A DNA stretch of 64,000 nucleotides, from NCBI GenBank assembly GCA_900767955.1, contig CAAGBC010000037.1:1-64000 (forward strand), read 5' to 3'. The stretch is from Spirochaetia bacterium. GTDB lineage: Bacteria; Spirochaetota; Spirochaetia; Treponematales; Treponemataceae. The position numbers and the translations under genes are program-made. Positions within the stretch are counted from its first letter, which is position 1. Each line of letters begins with the position of its first letter. Below are positions 36,584 through 46,234 of the stretch, one piece after another. Under the pieces are notes generated by a model. The model saw only the letters and a list, made by a program, of their open reading frames with translations, had not been told where the DNA came from and ran no database searches.

Positions 36584-37447
36584 ATGAATTGTCCTGATTA
36601 TAATTCTCCAACTGAATTGAAGAATTTCCTTGAAAGTAAAGGAATGTCAATGCAAAAGAAATTTGGTCAGAATTTTCTAATAAATGCACAAGCACGAAAA
36701 AAAATTATTGATGCCCTAGATATAGATGAAACTTCAAAAGTATGGGAAGTTGGACCAGGATTAGGAGCAATGACTGCGGAAATTCTTAGTAGAGGCGCAG
36801 AATTAACAGTTTTTGAAATTGATAGAGGTTTTATTTCAATATTAAAAGAAATTTTTTCAGATTATATTGATAATGGAAAATTAAATATTGTAGAAGGTGA
36901 TGTGTTAAAAACTTGGAAAAAGGTTTATCAAGAAAAAGGAATTCCTGATAGATTCTTTGGGAATTTGCCATATAACATTTCAGCTACAATAATTGCTGAT
37001 ATGATAGAAAATAAAGTTAGATTTGAAAAAGCTGTTGTAACTGTTCAAAAAGAAGTTGCAATGCGAATGGCTGCAAAACAAAATACAGAAGATTATTCTT
37101 CATTTTCTATTTTATGCCAATGGGCTTATAATGTAAAAAATTTAATGGATTTACCTGGTGGAAACTTTTGGCCTCGTCCGAATGTTGATTCTAGAACTGT
37201 TGTTATGTCACGCAAAGAAGATTTTCCATGTTGTAAAAATCCAGATTCTTTTATGAAACTTCAACGAGCATTGTTTGTATCACGAAGAAAAACAGTAAGA
37301 AATAATCTTTCTCCGCTTTTTAATAATTCAGAAGAAGTATTAAAAGTGTTAGAAGAAGCAAATATTAATCCAATGGCAAGAGCTGAGTCTTTGTCAATTG
37401 AGCAACTATTGATGTTGTCTGATATTATTAATAACGGTATAATTTAA
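36584..37447 (+). CDS. rsmA: 16S rRNA dimethyladenosine transferase
   Basis: 287 residues, usual length for KsgA/RsmA. Motifs: KKFGQNFLINAQARKKII (N-terminal signature), VWEVGPGLGAMTAEIL (SAM motif I), GNLPYNISATII (motif IV) and PRPNVDSRTVVM. It dimethylates the two adjacent adenines in the 3' terminal hairpin of 16S rRNA. The start ATG at 36584 has GAGGTAGG just upstream. It follows comEC after 14 nt and is followed by the YggS-family gene after 3 nt. Confidence 0.96.
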   Translation: MNCPDYNSPTELKNFLESKGMSMQKKFGQNFLINAQARKKIIDALDIDETSKVWEVGPGLGAMTAEILSRGAELTVFEIDRGFISILKEIFSDYIDNGKLNIVEGDVLKTWKKVYQEKGIPDRFFGNLPYNISATIIADMIENKVRFEKAVVTVQKEVAMRMAAKQNTEDYSSFSILCQWAYNVKNLMDLPGGNFWPRPNVDSRTVVMSRKEDFPCCKNPDSFMKLQRALFVSRRKTVRNNLSPLFNNSEEVLKVLEEANINPMARAESLSIEQLLMLSDIINNGII

Positions 37448-37450
37448 TTT

Positions 37451-38155
37451 ATGAATTCCATAGAAAATAATTTAAAAGAAATATTACAAAAAATAGAATC
37501 AGCTGAACAAAAATATAACAGAACTAAAGGAACTGTGAAACTTTTGGCAGTTAGTAAATTTCATCCTGTGGACGCTGTTGAAAAAGCTATTTCTGCAGGA
37601 CATTTACTTTTTGGCGAAAACAGAGTTCAAGAGGCTGTTGCAAAATTTTCTGATATAAATTCTTTTAATAAAGATGTGGAACTTCATATTATTGGGCAGC
37701 TTCAAACTAACAAGGTAAAAAAAGCTGTTACTGTTGCTTCTTGTATTGAATCTGTTGACAGAATAGATTTGTTAAAAGAAATTCAAAAGCAATGTGAAAA
37801 GATTAATAAAAAAATTAAAATTTTGTTTGAAGTTAATACAGCTGAAGATTCTAAATCTGGATTTAAGAATTATGAAGATTTGTATGAGGCTGTAAAATAT
37901 TGTGCAGACGGAAATACTCCTTTTGTAGAACCAATCGGTTTTATGACAATGGCTCCACTTACAGATGATGAAGCATTGATTCGAAAATCTTTTTCTAGTT
38001 TAAGAAAGTTGTCAGAAAAATTGCAAACTGAATTTCCTATGTTTAATTTTTCTGAATTATCAATGGGTATGTCAAATGATTATGAAATTGCCATTGAAGA
38101 AGGTTCTACAGAAGTTAGGATTGGAACTGCAATTTTTGGTGAAAGAGAATATTAA
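37451..38155 (+). CDS. YggS/PROSC family PLP homeostasis protein
   Basis: 234 residues. The N-terminal strand LLAVSKFHPVDAVEKAI has the PLP-binding Lys36. Further family marks are FGENRVQEA, HIIGQLQTNKVKKAV, GFMTMAPLTDD and ELSMGMSNDYEIAIEEGSTEVRIG (PLP phosphate loop). These proteins keep pyridoxal phosphate balance and have no known reaction. The start is the ATG 3 nt after rsmA. Its stop is directly joined to the ATG of the next gene (TAAATG). Confidence 0.95.
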   Translation: MNSIENNLKEILQKIESAEQKYNRTKGTVKLLAVSKFHPVDAVEKAISAGHLLFGENRVQEAVAKFSDINSFNKDVELHIIGQLQTNKVKKAVTVASCIESVDRIDLLKEIQKQCEKINKKIKILFEVNTAEDSKSGFKNYEDLYEAVKYCADGNTPFVEPIGFMTMAPLTDDEALIRKSFSSLRKLSEKLQTEFPMFNFSELSMGMSNDYEIAIEEGSTEVRIGTAIFGEREY

Positions 38156-38731
38156 ATGAAGAATAAATTCTGTTTAATTTTGTTAATTGTTTTTTTTATG
38201 TCTCTAGTTCCTGTGTATTCAGAAAATAATGTACCTGAGCCATATACAGAAGATGAATTTCCAAGTTTTTTATATGATCTTCGTCGTGCTGAAATTATTA
38301 CATTAGGTTCAATGCCTTTTATTACTTTAGGGACTTCTTTGGGATATTCTTTTGGAAAATACGCTTATCACGGTTTTGATTCTGCCTATTTTTCAAATCC
38401 ATTTGCAAAAACAACAGAATCAGCTTATTCAGCAGATGAACAAGTTGGAATTATTCTTATATCCTTGGGAATTAGTTTAGGAATCGGAATTACCGATTTT
38501 ATAGTTCAGACTGTTAAAAGAAATTCTAAGGCAAAAAAAATTAAAAACAATAATAATTCACCAATAAAAATTACACCTATTTCAGAAGACCCTGACGCTG
38601 TGAAAATCTCGCTTCCTAATGAAGAAAATTTAGAAAACAAAACTGAAATTCCTGTGGAAAATGAATTAGAAAATACAAAAACTATAAAATCATCTGGACG
38701 ACAACTAAATGTTGTTTCTTCCGAAGAATAA
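38156..38731 (+). CDS. Exported or membrane protein of unknown function
   Basis: 191 residues starting right after the YggS stop. A signal peptide (KFCLILLIVFFMSLVPVYS) leads to a region with the conserved-looking segment EDEFPSFLYDLRRAEIITLG, a Gly-rich hydrophobic stretch (TLGTSLGYSFGKY) and a second hydrophobic helix (~95-115, VGIILISLGISLGIGITDF). The C-terminal third is charged and low-complexity. This looks like a treponemal conserved protein in the rsmA-yggS-rluD operon; no function can be named. Confidence 0.65.
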   Translation: MKNKFCLILLIVFFMSLVPVYSENNVPEPYTEDEFPSFLYDLRRAEIITLGSMPFITLGTSLGYSFGKYAYHGFDSAYFSNPFAKTTESAYSADEQVGIILISLGISLGIGITDFIVQTVKRNSKAKKIKNNNNSPIKITPISEDPDAVKISLPNEENLENKTEIPVENELENTKTIKSSGRQLNVVSSEE

Positions 38732-38742
38732 AGTGTTTATTT

Positions 38743-39732
38743 ATGCCATTTTTATCTGTAAAAGTTCCGTTAGATTTTAAAGATACTCTTAGACTTGATT
38801 CTTATATAGCTTCTATTCCTAATGGAATGAATCGTTCAAAATTAAAAACTGGGGTTAAGGAAATATTACTTAATGGCAAAAAGTCTAAGTTGTCAGCAAA
38901 AATTCATCCTGGTGATGTGATTGATATTCAATGGGAAGATAATATTCCTGATAATATTATTCCTCAAAATATTCCTTTAAGCATTGTTTATGAAAATGAA
39001 GATGTTACAATTGTAAATAAAAAGCAAGGATTGGTAACTCATCCTGCAGCTGGAAATTGGGATGGAACTTTAGTAAATGCATTGTTGTATCATTGGGGAA
39101 GAGAAGCTATTCCTCAAGAAAAAGAAGGGCTTGCAAATGATATGATTGTTGCCCGTCGGCCAGGTATTGTTCATAGACTTGATAAAGATACTTCGGGATT
39201 AATTATAACTGCAAAAAATCGAGATGCGGAAGAATGGCTACAAACACAGTTTAAAGATAGACTTGTTCAAAAAGAGTATATTCTAATTGTTTGTGGAAAA
39301 CCTCCTGCTTCTTCTGGAGATGTAAAAACACAAATAATTCGAGATCCTAAAAATAGACAAAGATTTAAGGCTGTTACAAATACAACGGAAGGTAAATTTG
39401 CAAGAACGATTTATCATTGTATTTGTTCCTATGGGCCATATTCTTTAATGAGAGTTAGGATAAAAACAGGAAGAACTCATCAAATTCGTGTTCATATGAA
39501 ATATTTAGGATGCCCGATTTTGGGTGATAAGATTTACGGAAGAGATGATAATGTCTTTCCTAATGCTACATTAATGTTGCATTCTCGTCATTTGATAATT
39601 AAATTGCCAAAAACAAATAAATATCGTTTATTTAAAGCTGCTATTCCTGATAGATTTAAATCTGTAGTAAAATATTTGCGTACTCATTATTCAAAAGATG
39701 TTATGCCAAGAGTAAAACGATGCAAAAAATAG
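38743..39732 (+). CDS. rluD: RluD family rRNA pseudouridine synthase
   Basis: 329 residues. S4 domain at ~15-65 (LDSYIASIPNGMNRSKLK ... LLNGKKSKLSAKIHPGD), then INK-type strand VNKKQGLVTHPAAGNWDGTL, catalytic VHRLDKDTSGLIITAK with Asp147, and GRTHQIRVHMKYLGCPILGD. These are RluD features; RluD modifies the helix 69 loop of 23S rRNA. The window has a second S4-bearing member (11068-12087), so which is RluD proper is not certain. The 3' end overlaps the next rlu gene by 13 nt. Confidence 0.85.
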   Translation: MPFLSVKVPLDFKDTLRLDSYIASIPNGMNRSKLKTGVKEILLNGKKSKLSAKIHPGDVIDIQWEDNIPDNIIPQNIPLSIVYENEDVTIVNKKQGLVTHPAAGNWDGTLVNALLYHWGREAIPQEKEGLANDMIVARRPGIVHRLDKDTSGLIITAKNRDAEEWLQTQFKDRLVQKEYILIVCGKPPASSGDVKTQIIRDPKNRQRFKAVTNTTEGKFARTIYHCICSYGPYSLMRVRIKTGRTHQIRVHMKYLGCPILGDKIYGRDDNVFPNATLMLHSRHLIIKLPKTNKYRLFKAAIPDRFKSVVKYLRTHYSKDVMPRVKRCKK

Positions 39733-40496
39733 ATATTATTCATGAACCAACAAATTCAGAGCCTTTTGTTATAATTAACAAGCCGTCAGGAATGCCTTCT
39801 GCGCCTTTGGAGGCTTCTGATACAGATAATGCTTTATGCCATGCTGCTAAGTGTTTTCCAGAAATTTTATCTGTTAATGGAATAAAAAATATTGAGTGTG
39901 GTTTGCTTCATAGGTTGGATACTGTAACAAGCGGTTTGATACTTATTGCAACAACACAAGAGTTTTATGATTTTTTGCAAAAAGAACAAAAAGAAGGAAA
40001 ATTTATTAAAACTTATACAGCAAAATCTGTGTATATAAAAAATAATCCTGAAATTTTAGAGGGATTTCCTGTTTGTAATTTGATTAATCAATTTGAATCA
40101 TTTAATTCTAAAACAAAAGATTTAAACTTTTGTGTGGAATCTTTTTTTAGAGCCTATGGATTAGGTTCAAAACTTGTTAGACCTGTTACAACAGATTCTG
40201 GAATGGCTGCATTAAAAAAATGCGGAAAAAAAATATATTCCACAAATATAAATGTTTCATTTTTATATAATGATAATAATGTTAGTTTATTTGATGTTAA
40301 ATGTAAAATTTCTGCAGGTTTTAGACATCAAGTTAGATGTCATTTGGCATGGGTAGGTTTACCAATCGTTGGTGATAATTTATATAATTCTTATGAAGTT
40401 CAAAATCCTGCAAGCGAAAAAAAAATCGAATTCGTAGCTTCTTCTATAGAATTTACAAATCCGATTACTAACAAAAGGGTAGTTTTTGAACTTTAA
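39720..40496 (+). CDS. RluA-superfamily pseudouridine synthase without S4 domain
   Basis: 258 residues. The catalytic core has NKPSGMPSAPLE, LLHRLDTVTSGLILIA with Asp67, and SAGFRHQVRCHLAWVGLPIVGD. It lacks the N-terminal S4 domain seen in the gene it overlaps, so it resembles the RluA/TruC type rather than RluD. The loop ~130-200 (VESFFRAYGLGSKLVRPV) is unlike most members, so the target RNA is unclear. Its end abuts the convergent tRNA-Leu gene with no gap. Confidence 0.85.
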   Translation: MQKIDIIHEPTNSEPFVIINKPSGMPSAPLEASDTDNALCHAAKCFPEILSVNGIKNIECGLLHRLDTVTSGLILIATTQEFYDFLQKEQKEGKFIKTYTAKSVYIKNNPEILEGFPVCNLINQFESFNSKTKDLNFCVESFFRAYGLGSKLVRPVTTDSGMAALKKCGKKIYSTNINVSFLYNDNNVSLFDVKCKISAGFRHQVRCHLAWVGLPIVGDNLYNSYEVQNPASEKKIEFVASSIEFTNPITNKRVVFEL

Positions 40497-40580
40497 TACC
40501 CGAAACGAGACTTGAACTCGTATGTTCTTGCGAACGCTAGGACCTGAACCTAGTGCGTCTACCAATTCCGCCATCCGGGC
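40497..40580 (-). tRNA. tRNA-Leu (CAG anticodon)
   Basis: 84 nt on the minus strand. Acceptor stem GCCCGGA pairs with TTCGGGT (two G-U pairs). Anticodon stem CTAGG/CCTAG encloses the loop TTCAGGT with anticodon CAG. A long variable arm (GTTC-GCAA-GAAC) marks a class II tRNA, and the T arm has TTCAAGT. CCA is not encoded, so 3' processing by RNase Z and CCA addition is needed. Confidence 0.95.
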
Positions 40581-40630
40581 TGATTTTTTTTACTTTATAT
40601 CAATTTTATTAAAAAATCAATAATTTTTCA

Positions 40631-41005
40631 TTAAATAGGAGCTGTCAAACATCCATAAACTGCAATTAATGTTCCTATAAAAAAAATAGAAGTTATTGCA
40701 TAAATCCAAATAGGTAATGAATTTTCTGATTTTTTACTAGAAACTTTATGTCGGTTAAAAATAAAGTTTGCAGCAGATAATTTCATATCATCAGAATCAT
40801 TAGAAACATGGGAATTTGCATAAGGTACATTTGCGTATCCACAGTGGGTACAACCTTTTTTGAATTCTGAAGCAGTTCCTGTGGCTCCGCATTTTGGGCA
40901 TCTAACAGAAATAAAAAACTTTCCACAAGTTTTACAAACTTTAGATTTTTCAGGAACTTCGGAACCACAATTTTCACAAAAAAATTTCGCTTGTTTATTT
41001 TTCAT
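40631..41005 (-). CDS. Small zinc-ribbon membrane protein
   Basis: 124 residues. Two zinc-ribbon units of CxxC pairs: FFCENCGSEV with VCKTCGKFF, and VRCPKCGATG with GCTHCGYAN. A Ser/Asn/Asp-rich linker (~65-90) leads to a single C-terminal membrane helix (~100-120, LPIWIYAITSIFFIGTLIAV). Start ATG at 41005 overlaps the upstream pseudo-receiver gene by 11 nt, so they are co-translated. Zinc-ribbon tail-anchored proteins often act as adaptors; function here is unknown. Confidence 0.75.
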   Translation of the reverse strand: MKNKQAKFFCENCGSEVPEKSKVCKTCGKFFISVRCPKCGATGTASEFKKGCTHCGYANVPYANSHVSNDSDDMKLSAANFIFNRHKVSSKKSENSLPIWIYAITSIFFIGTLIAVYGCLTAPI

Positions 41006-41417
41006 ACATATCTTGTATTTTTAATAATAATGATTTGCGTTTAGTATTATTTTCCTGTTTAGGGGAAATAATATTTTTTAATTTTTCTAATTCTTCTTCT
41101 TCTACAGATGAAAAAGTTCCTAAAATTCCTAACTGTGAAATTTTATTTTTTTCTTCATCTGAAATTGTTTCAGGAGTGTAAAGAATTATATTTGATTTTG
41201 CATTGCCAATTCCACTTAAAACAAATTGTGCAAAAGTTTTCCAATGGCGTGGATAATCAGATACGCTGACAATTGACAAATCTGGTGAAATTTCTTCCAC
41301 ATTATCTAACGCTTTTAATAACCATTTGTAGATAATGGAGTCGTATCCTACAGATTGTAAAGTTTCTTTTATTTTGTTTGTTACTAATTCATCATCACAA
41401 ATAATTAAAGCTTTCAT
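40995..41417 (-). CDS. Pseudo-receiver (CheY-like) protein lacking the phospho-Asp
   Basis: 140 residues. The fold is receiver-like: MKALIICDDELVTNKIKETL keeps the acidic pair (Asp8, Asp9), followed by alternating strands and helices. The strand that should end in the phosphorylated Asp reads DLSIVSVSD, with Ser51 at that position, and the late Lys is not seen (LGILGTFSSVEEEE). So normal phosphorelay signalling is unlikely and a docking role is more probable. It overlaps the genes on both sides (4 and 11 nt) in a three-gene minus-strand operon. Confidence 0.65.
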   Translation of the reverse strand: MKALIICDDELVTNKIKETLQSVGYDSIIYKWLLKALDNVEEISPDLSIVSVSDYPRHWKTFAQFVLSGIGNAKSNIILYTPETISDEEKNKISQLGILGTFSSVEEEELEKLKNIISPKQENNTKRKSLLLKIQDMYEK

Positions 41418-42394
41418 TCTGTCCCCAAATTTGTTACTGTGTAATCATAGATTTGCCAAATTCCTTCACGCTGGCGAACTTTATAAACATAACTTTTCTT
41501 TTCTTTGAAAGTTGAATATTTGAACCACTGTGTTACAGTTACAGTTCCTTCAGTTTTTGAATATACAGTTCTTTCAATTTCAAAAGATTCTGGAATTGCA
41601 ACAATATCATTATCAATGCGTGATTGCATTAAATCTGATTTATATTGTTTTATCATTCTTGCTCTTTCATCTGCGGAAACACTTTTGTATTTACGCTTTG
41701 CAGCAGCATTTCTTTGTAACATAGCTTCAACATCCATGTAAAGGAAGTATTGATCCCAAAGAGCTTTTTGACGAGCGATAATAGTTTGTTCTACAACTTT
41801 GTCTGGTGAAATTTCTTCAGGTTTTAATAATTCTGAAGTTAATGCTTTTACAGGAAGAACTGAAGACGCAGCAGCATTTGGAGATGGTTTAATTTCCAAA
41901 GTTAATCTGTTGGAAGTTAGGTTAATGATTTTAGTTTTATATAATTCTGGAAAGAATTTTAATTCAACATAATAAATAGAAGGTTCCTTTATATCAATGT
42001 AATCCTTTAGATTTTCAACAAAAGAATATTCTTCTCCGTGTTCAAGTGCTATTTCTCTAAAATAAACAGTTTGATTTGTTGTTCTTTTTCTAATTAGATT
42101 TTCACTTTGCTGAAGTTGTGTGTTTTTTATTGTGAACACATTAAAATCAACGGAAAACATTCTGTCATCAGCTAATTTAAAACGCAATGTATCTGTTGAA
42201 TTATTTTTGATAGAAATATGTACAAATACAGGGTTGGAATCTGCGTTTTCTGGATAATACATAGTTCTGTTGTAATATTTTATTGAAACAGAAACATCTT
42301 TGTATTTTTCTGCAATTTCAAAAATTGACTGAGAATATGCAGTCTGTCCAAGAATGAATAAAAATGATATAATAAGTAGTAATTTTTGTTTCAA
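41414..42394 (-). CDS. Exported protein of unknown function
   Basis: 326 residues. Signal peptide (MKQKLLLIISFLFILGQ, cut about AYSQS). The N-terminal half is a beta-sandwich-like region (VFVHISIKNNSTDTLRFKL ... YYVELKFFPELY), the C-terminal half has a helical segment (~195-250) and a strand-rich end resembling an SnoaL/NTF2-type small domain (VTVTQWFKYSTFKEKKSYVY). Family not recognised. It is the first gene of the operon with the pseudo-receiver and zinc-ribbon genes (4-nt overlap) and diverges from mfd across 56 nt. Confidence 0.65.
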   Translation of the reverse strand: MKQKLLLIISFLFILGQTAYSQSIFEIAEKYKDVSVSIKYYNRTMYYPENADSNPVFVHISIKNNSTDTLRFKLADDRMFSVDFNVFTIKNTQLQQSENLIRKRTTNQTVYFREIALEHGEEYSFVENLKDYIDIKEPSIYYVELKFFPELYKTKIINLTSNRLTLEIKPSPNAAASSVLPVKALTSELLKPEEISPDKVVEQTIIARQKALWDQYFLYMDVEAMLQRNAAAKRKYKSVSADERARMIKQYKSDLMQSRIDNDIVAIPESFEIERTVYSKTEGTVTVTQWFKYSTFKEKKSYVYKVRQREGIWQIYDYTVTNLGTE

Positions 42395-42450
42395 TGTAGT
42401 TTCTCCAAATTTTATGTTGAAATCATTTATAATATTATCGGAATATTTTT

Positions 42451-45400
42451 ATGAATTCATTATTATCAAATTCACTTAGTAATATTTTTAATAAATGGCA
42501 AGAGTATAAAGATGTTATTATTAATCTTACAACTCAAGATTTTAATTCTTCTATAAATGTTCATGGATTAAAAGGTTCTTTGAACAGTTATTTTATCGCT
42601 GATTATTGTAATACAAAAAAGAATAAAACTCTACAAAGTTTTCAATATAATGCCGCTGGGTATTCTTCTCAAACATTGAAATCAAAAAATAATAATATAT
42701 TTTCTAGTGGATGTGAAAATTTATTAGTTGTTGTTCCTACAGAACGAGATGCTGATATAGTCGCTTCTGATATAAACGCTTTTTTTCCTGACATTGAAGT
42801 GTCAATATTACCAGGATGGGGAACTGTTCCGTACAAATCTTTACCAATTGGTTCTATAACTTTTGGAAAACGAGCTGGTGTTTTTGCAAAAATGCTTACT
42901 CAAAAAAATCAAGTATTTATTGTGACTCAAAGAGTTTTTCAAACACCTGTTCCTGAGCCTGACTACATAAAATCATTGATTTTTTCTTTAAAAGTTGGAA
43001 ATACAATTGATACAGTTCAAATTGCTCAAAAACTTTCATCTTGCGGATATACACGAGTTCCAAAAGTTTCTGTGCGTGGGGAATTTAGCCTTAAAGGTGA
43101 AGTTTTAGATATTTTTTTGCCACAGGAACCGTTTCCGTATAGAATTGTTTTTGATTTTGATACAATAGAAAATATAAAATCCTTTGATATAGATACGCAA
43201 AAAACTTCAGAAGTTGTATCTGGAATTACTGTTTATCCAATGAAAGAAATTTTGTGGGATAAACAAATGGTAGAAAAATTAAACGGAATTTTTGATAATT
43301 ATATAGAAGATTCTAAAAAAAATGATGAATCAATAGAAAGTGTATGTTTGCCTTTTTCTGAACAAGCAATTCAATTTAAGGATAATTTAATATTAAATCT
43401 TTTTGAAAAAGGAGAAAGTGAAGGGGAAGAATTATTTTATCCTCTTTTATGGAATAAAAAATACACAGTTTTAGATTATTTAGATGAAACCTGTACAGTA
43501 ATTTATTATGATTATGATAAATTAGAAAATGCACAGGAAAGTTTGGATAGGGAATTTATTGGAATGTATAGAAAAACTCGTTTGGAATTACCAATATTTT
43601 CTCCAGAAAAAATATCTTATAAATTCGATGAAATACAAAATAAATTTTCAAGATGTATAAAATTTCGTACACTTAGTATAGAAAATAATACATTGCAAAG
43701 TGATAATCTTGAAAAAGATAATAAACTTTTAGATGAAATCATTGATAACTCTGAAAATTCTTCAAAAGCAACAGAAAATCATTATTATTTAAATTGTTAT
43801 CCTTCACAAAGTTATTTTGGAAATATAAATCTTTTAAAAGATGAATTAGATAATTTGCAAAAACAAGATTGGAAGATTTTTATTTACACAAATAATGAAA
43901 ATCAATCTTTGCGAATCCACGAAATTTTAAAAAAATACACTCAGCCTGAAGAAAAATCAGTTTTTCCTGTAACATTAATTGATAAAGAAATTTCAGAAGG
44001 TTTTGTAATTCCTGATATTAAAGTAAAGGTAATTCACGAAAATGAAATTTTTGCTCGTAAAAAATATATTGCAAAAACTTCTCATAGAGTAAAAAGTAAA
44101 GCGATTGATACTTTTGTTGATTTAAATCCAGGTGATTACATTGTTCATGTTAGTTACGGAATTGGAATTTTTAAGGGAATTGACAGAGTTCGTGCAGTTG
44201 GAAATGAACGAGACTACATAAAACTTGAATATGCAGATGAAGAATTTGTTTTTGTTCCTATTGAACAAGTAAATCTTATACAACGATACATCGGAAATGA
44301 CGGAAATAACCCAAAAATCGATAGAATTGGAAGTAAATCTTGGGAAAACAGAAAAAATAAAGTAAAACAAGCAGTAGAAGACTTGGCAAAAAAGCTTATA
44401 GATTTGTATTCAAGACGAAAAGCTTCCAAGGGATTTCCTTTTCCAAAAGATACAGAATGGCAACTTACATTTGAAGCAGCTTTCCCTTATGAAGATACTC
44501 CAGACCAAATTACAGTTACAGAAGAAATTAAAGCCGATATGGAAAAACCTGTTCCAATGGATAGGTTAGTGTGTGGTGATGTTGGTTATGGAAAAACTGA
44601 AATTGCTATGCGTGCGGCTTTTAAGGCAGTTATGGGCGGAAAACAAGTTGCATTTTTGGCACCAACTACAATTCTTGCTGAACAACATTATGAAAATTGT
44701 GTTGAGCGTTTTCAGAATTTTCCTGTAAAAATTGCACATATGTCTCGCTTTGTTTCAAATGCTGAACAAAAAAAGATTTTAGCAAAACTTGCAGAAGGTC
44801 AAATTGATATTTTAATCGGAACTCACAGAATTATTCAAAAAGATGTTAATTTTAAAAACTTAGGTTTAATGATTATTGATGAAGAACAACGATTTGGTGT
44901 AAAAGATAAGGAAAAACTCAAAGTTTTGAAAAACAATATTGATAGTTTAGCAATGTCTGCAACTCCAATTCCAAGAACTTTACACATGAGTTTGTTAAAA
45001 ATTCGTGATATGAGTTTATTAACCACACCGCCTCAAAATAGACAACCTATTGAAACTGTAATTGACGCATACAATGAAAACAAAGTTGCTGATGTCATTA
45101 GACAAGAAATTCAGCGTGGTGGACAAGTATTTTATTTACATAATCGTGTTGAATCTTTGAATGAAACAAGGTTAAAACTAGAACGATTAATGCCAGAATT
45201 GTTAATTGAAGTTGCCCATGGTCAAATGACAAGCGAAGAACTTGATGATATTTTTAGACGATTCAAATTAGGTGGATTTCATGTTCTTGTGGCAACAACG
45301 ATTATCGAAAATGGAATTGATATTCCGAATGTAAATACAATAATTATTGATCGTGCAGATATGTATGGAGTTTCTCAGTTGTATCAGCTGCGAGGACGAG

Positions 45401-46119
45401 TAGGTCGAAGTGACAAAAAAGCTTACGCATATTTACTTTATCCTGGTAATAAATCCCTAAGTGAAATTGCAATGAAGCGTTTGCAAGTTATTAGTGATTT
45501 TACAGAATTAGGAAGTGGATTTAAAATCGCTATGAAAGATATGGAAATTCGCGGTGCTGGTAATTTGCTTGGAAGAGATCAATCGGGAAATGTTTATTCT
45601 GTTGGATTTGATATGTATGTTCGGTTACTAAATGATGCTGTTTTGCGTTTGACTGAACAAGAAGATTACAAAGAACAAAATGAAGTTCTTCTTGAACTTG
45701 AATATACAGGATTTATTCCTGATTCTTATGTGCAAAATCCACAGACTAAAATGGAAATTTACAAAAAAATCGCAGCAATTCAGGAACACATGGAACTTGA
45801 TGGTGTTTATAATGAATTATCAGACAGATTTGGTCCAATTCCAGATGAAGTTTTAAGTTTACTTGCATTGGCTGAAATACGAATTATTGGTAAAAAATTA
45901 AATATTGCATCCATAAAAGAACGCAAAGGCGTAATCCAAGTTGAATTTGCAAAAGTGTCTGATATTTCAATTGATAAAGTTTTGGGCTTAATCCATGAAT
46001 CAGCAGGCTCCGTAAAACTAGACCCTGTAAAACCTAACATGCTTTTCTTGAATATTGGCAAAATTGGACTAAAAGAAAAAAGTGAATATATTCGCCAAAA
46101 GCTGGAAAGATTGGTGTAA
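42451..46119 (+). CDS. mfd: Transcription-repair coupling factor Mfd
   Basis: 1222 residues, in the usual size range. The N-terminal UvrB-homology part is followed by an RNA polymerase interaction (CarD-like) domain at ~555-625 (LNPGDYIVHVSYGIGIFKG). The SF2 translocase has Walker A GDVGYGKTEIAM (~707-718), DEEQRFG (~810), SATPIPRTLHMSLL and QLRGRVGRSDKKAYAYLLY. The TRCF C-terminal domain occupies ~1040-1160. It removes stalled RNA polymerase from damaged template strands and recruits UvrA. An Asn/Ser-rich insertion lies at ~410-450. Start is the ATG at 42451. Confidence 0.97.
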   Translation: MNSLLSNSLSNIFNKWQEYKDVIINLTTQDFNSSINVHGLKGSLNSYFIADYCNTKKNKTLQSFQYNAAGYSSQTLKSKNNNIFSSGCENLLVVVPTERDADIVASDINAFFPDIEVSILPGWGTVPYKSLPIGSITFGKRAGVFAKMLTQKNQVFIVTQRVFQTPVPEPDYIKSLIFSLKVGNTIDTVQIAQKLSSCGYTRVPKVSVRGEFSLKGEVLDIFLPQEPFPYRIVFDFDTIENIKSFDIDTQKTSEVVSGITVYPMKEILWDKQMVEKLNGIFDNYIEDSKKNDESIESVCLPFSEQAIQFKDNLILNLFEKGESEGEELFYPLLWNKKYTVLDYLDETCTVIYYDYDKLENAQESLDREFIGMYRKTRLELPIFSPEKISYKFDEIQNKFSRCIKFRTLSIENNTLQSDNLEKDNKLLDEIIDNSENSSKATENHYYLNCYPSQSYFGNINLLKDELDNLQKQDWKIFIYTNNENQSLRIHEILKKYTQPEEKSVFPVTLIDKEISEGFVIPDIKVKVIHENEIFARKKYIAKTSHRVKSKAIDTFVDLNPGDYIVHVSYGIGIFKGIDRVRAVGNERDYIKLEYADEEFVFVPIEQVNLIQRYIGNDGNNPKIDRIGSKSWENRKNKVKQAVEDLAKKLIDLYSRRKASKGFPFPKDTEWQLTFEAAFPYEDTPDQITVTEEIKADMEKPVPMDRLVCGDVGYGKTEIAMRAAFKAVMGGKQVAFLAPTTILAEQHYENCVERFQNFPVKIAHMSRFVSNAEQKKILAKLAEGQIDILIGTHRIIQKDVNFKNLGLMIIDEEQRFGVKDKEKLKVLKNNIDSLAMSATPIPRTLHMSLLKIRDMSLLTTPPQNRQPIETVIDAYNENKVADVIRQEIQRGGQVFYLHNRVESLNETRLKLERLMPELLIEVAHGQMTSEELDDIFRRFKLGGFHVLVATTIIENGIDIPNVNTIIIDRADMYGVSQLYQLRGRVGRSDKKAYAYLLYPGNKSLSEIAMKRLQVISDFTELGSGFKIAMKDMEIRGAGNLLGRDQSGNVYSVGFDMYVRLLNDAVLRLTEQEDYKEQNEVLLELEYTGFIPDSYVQNPQTKMEIYKKIAAIQEHMELDGVYNELSDRFGPIPDEVLSLLALAEIRIIGKKLNIASIKERKGVIQVEFAKVSDISIDKVLGLIHESAGSVKLDPVKPNMLFLNIGKIGLKEKSEYIRQKLERLV

Positions 46120-46194
46120 GATTTTTGTTTTGATGGATAAAGATTTTATGTTCTGAATAAAAAAATTTGTTTTTTGAAGAAAAAGTTTTTAACT

Positions 46195-46228
46195 GTGTCA
46201 TTCTTTAATACAGTAGGTATTGTAAAAT
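46195..46228 (+). promoter_or_regulatory. Shared promoter box, copy 1
   Basis: GTGTCATTCTTT at 46195-46206, ACAG 46210-46213 and TTGTAAAAT ending at 46228 (putative -10 TAAAAT at 46223-46228) match the box at 46536-46569 at 24 of 34 positions with identical spacing. It lies just ahead of the small membrane protein gene. Confidence 0.4.
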
Positions 46229-46234
46229 ATAAGA

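Noticed and set aside
40380..40574. Minus-strand frame beginning MAELVDALGSGPSV
   Set aside because: This is the well-known false protein made by translating a tRNA-Leu gene and its flank.
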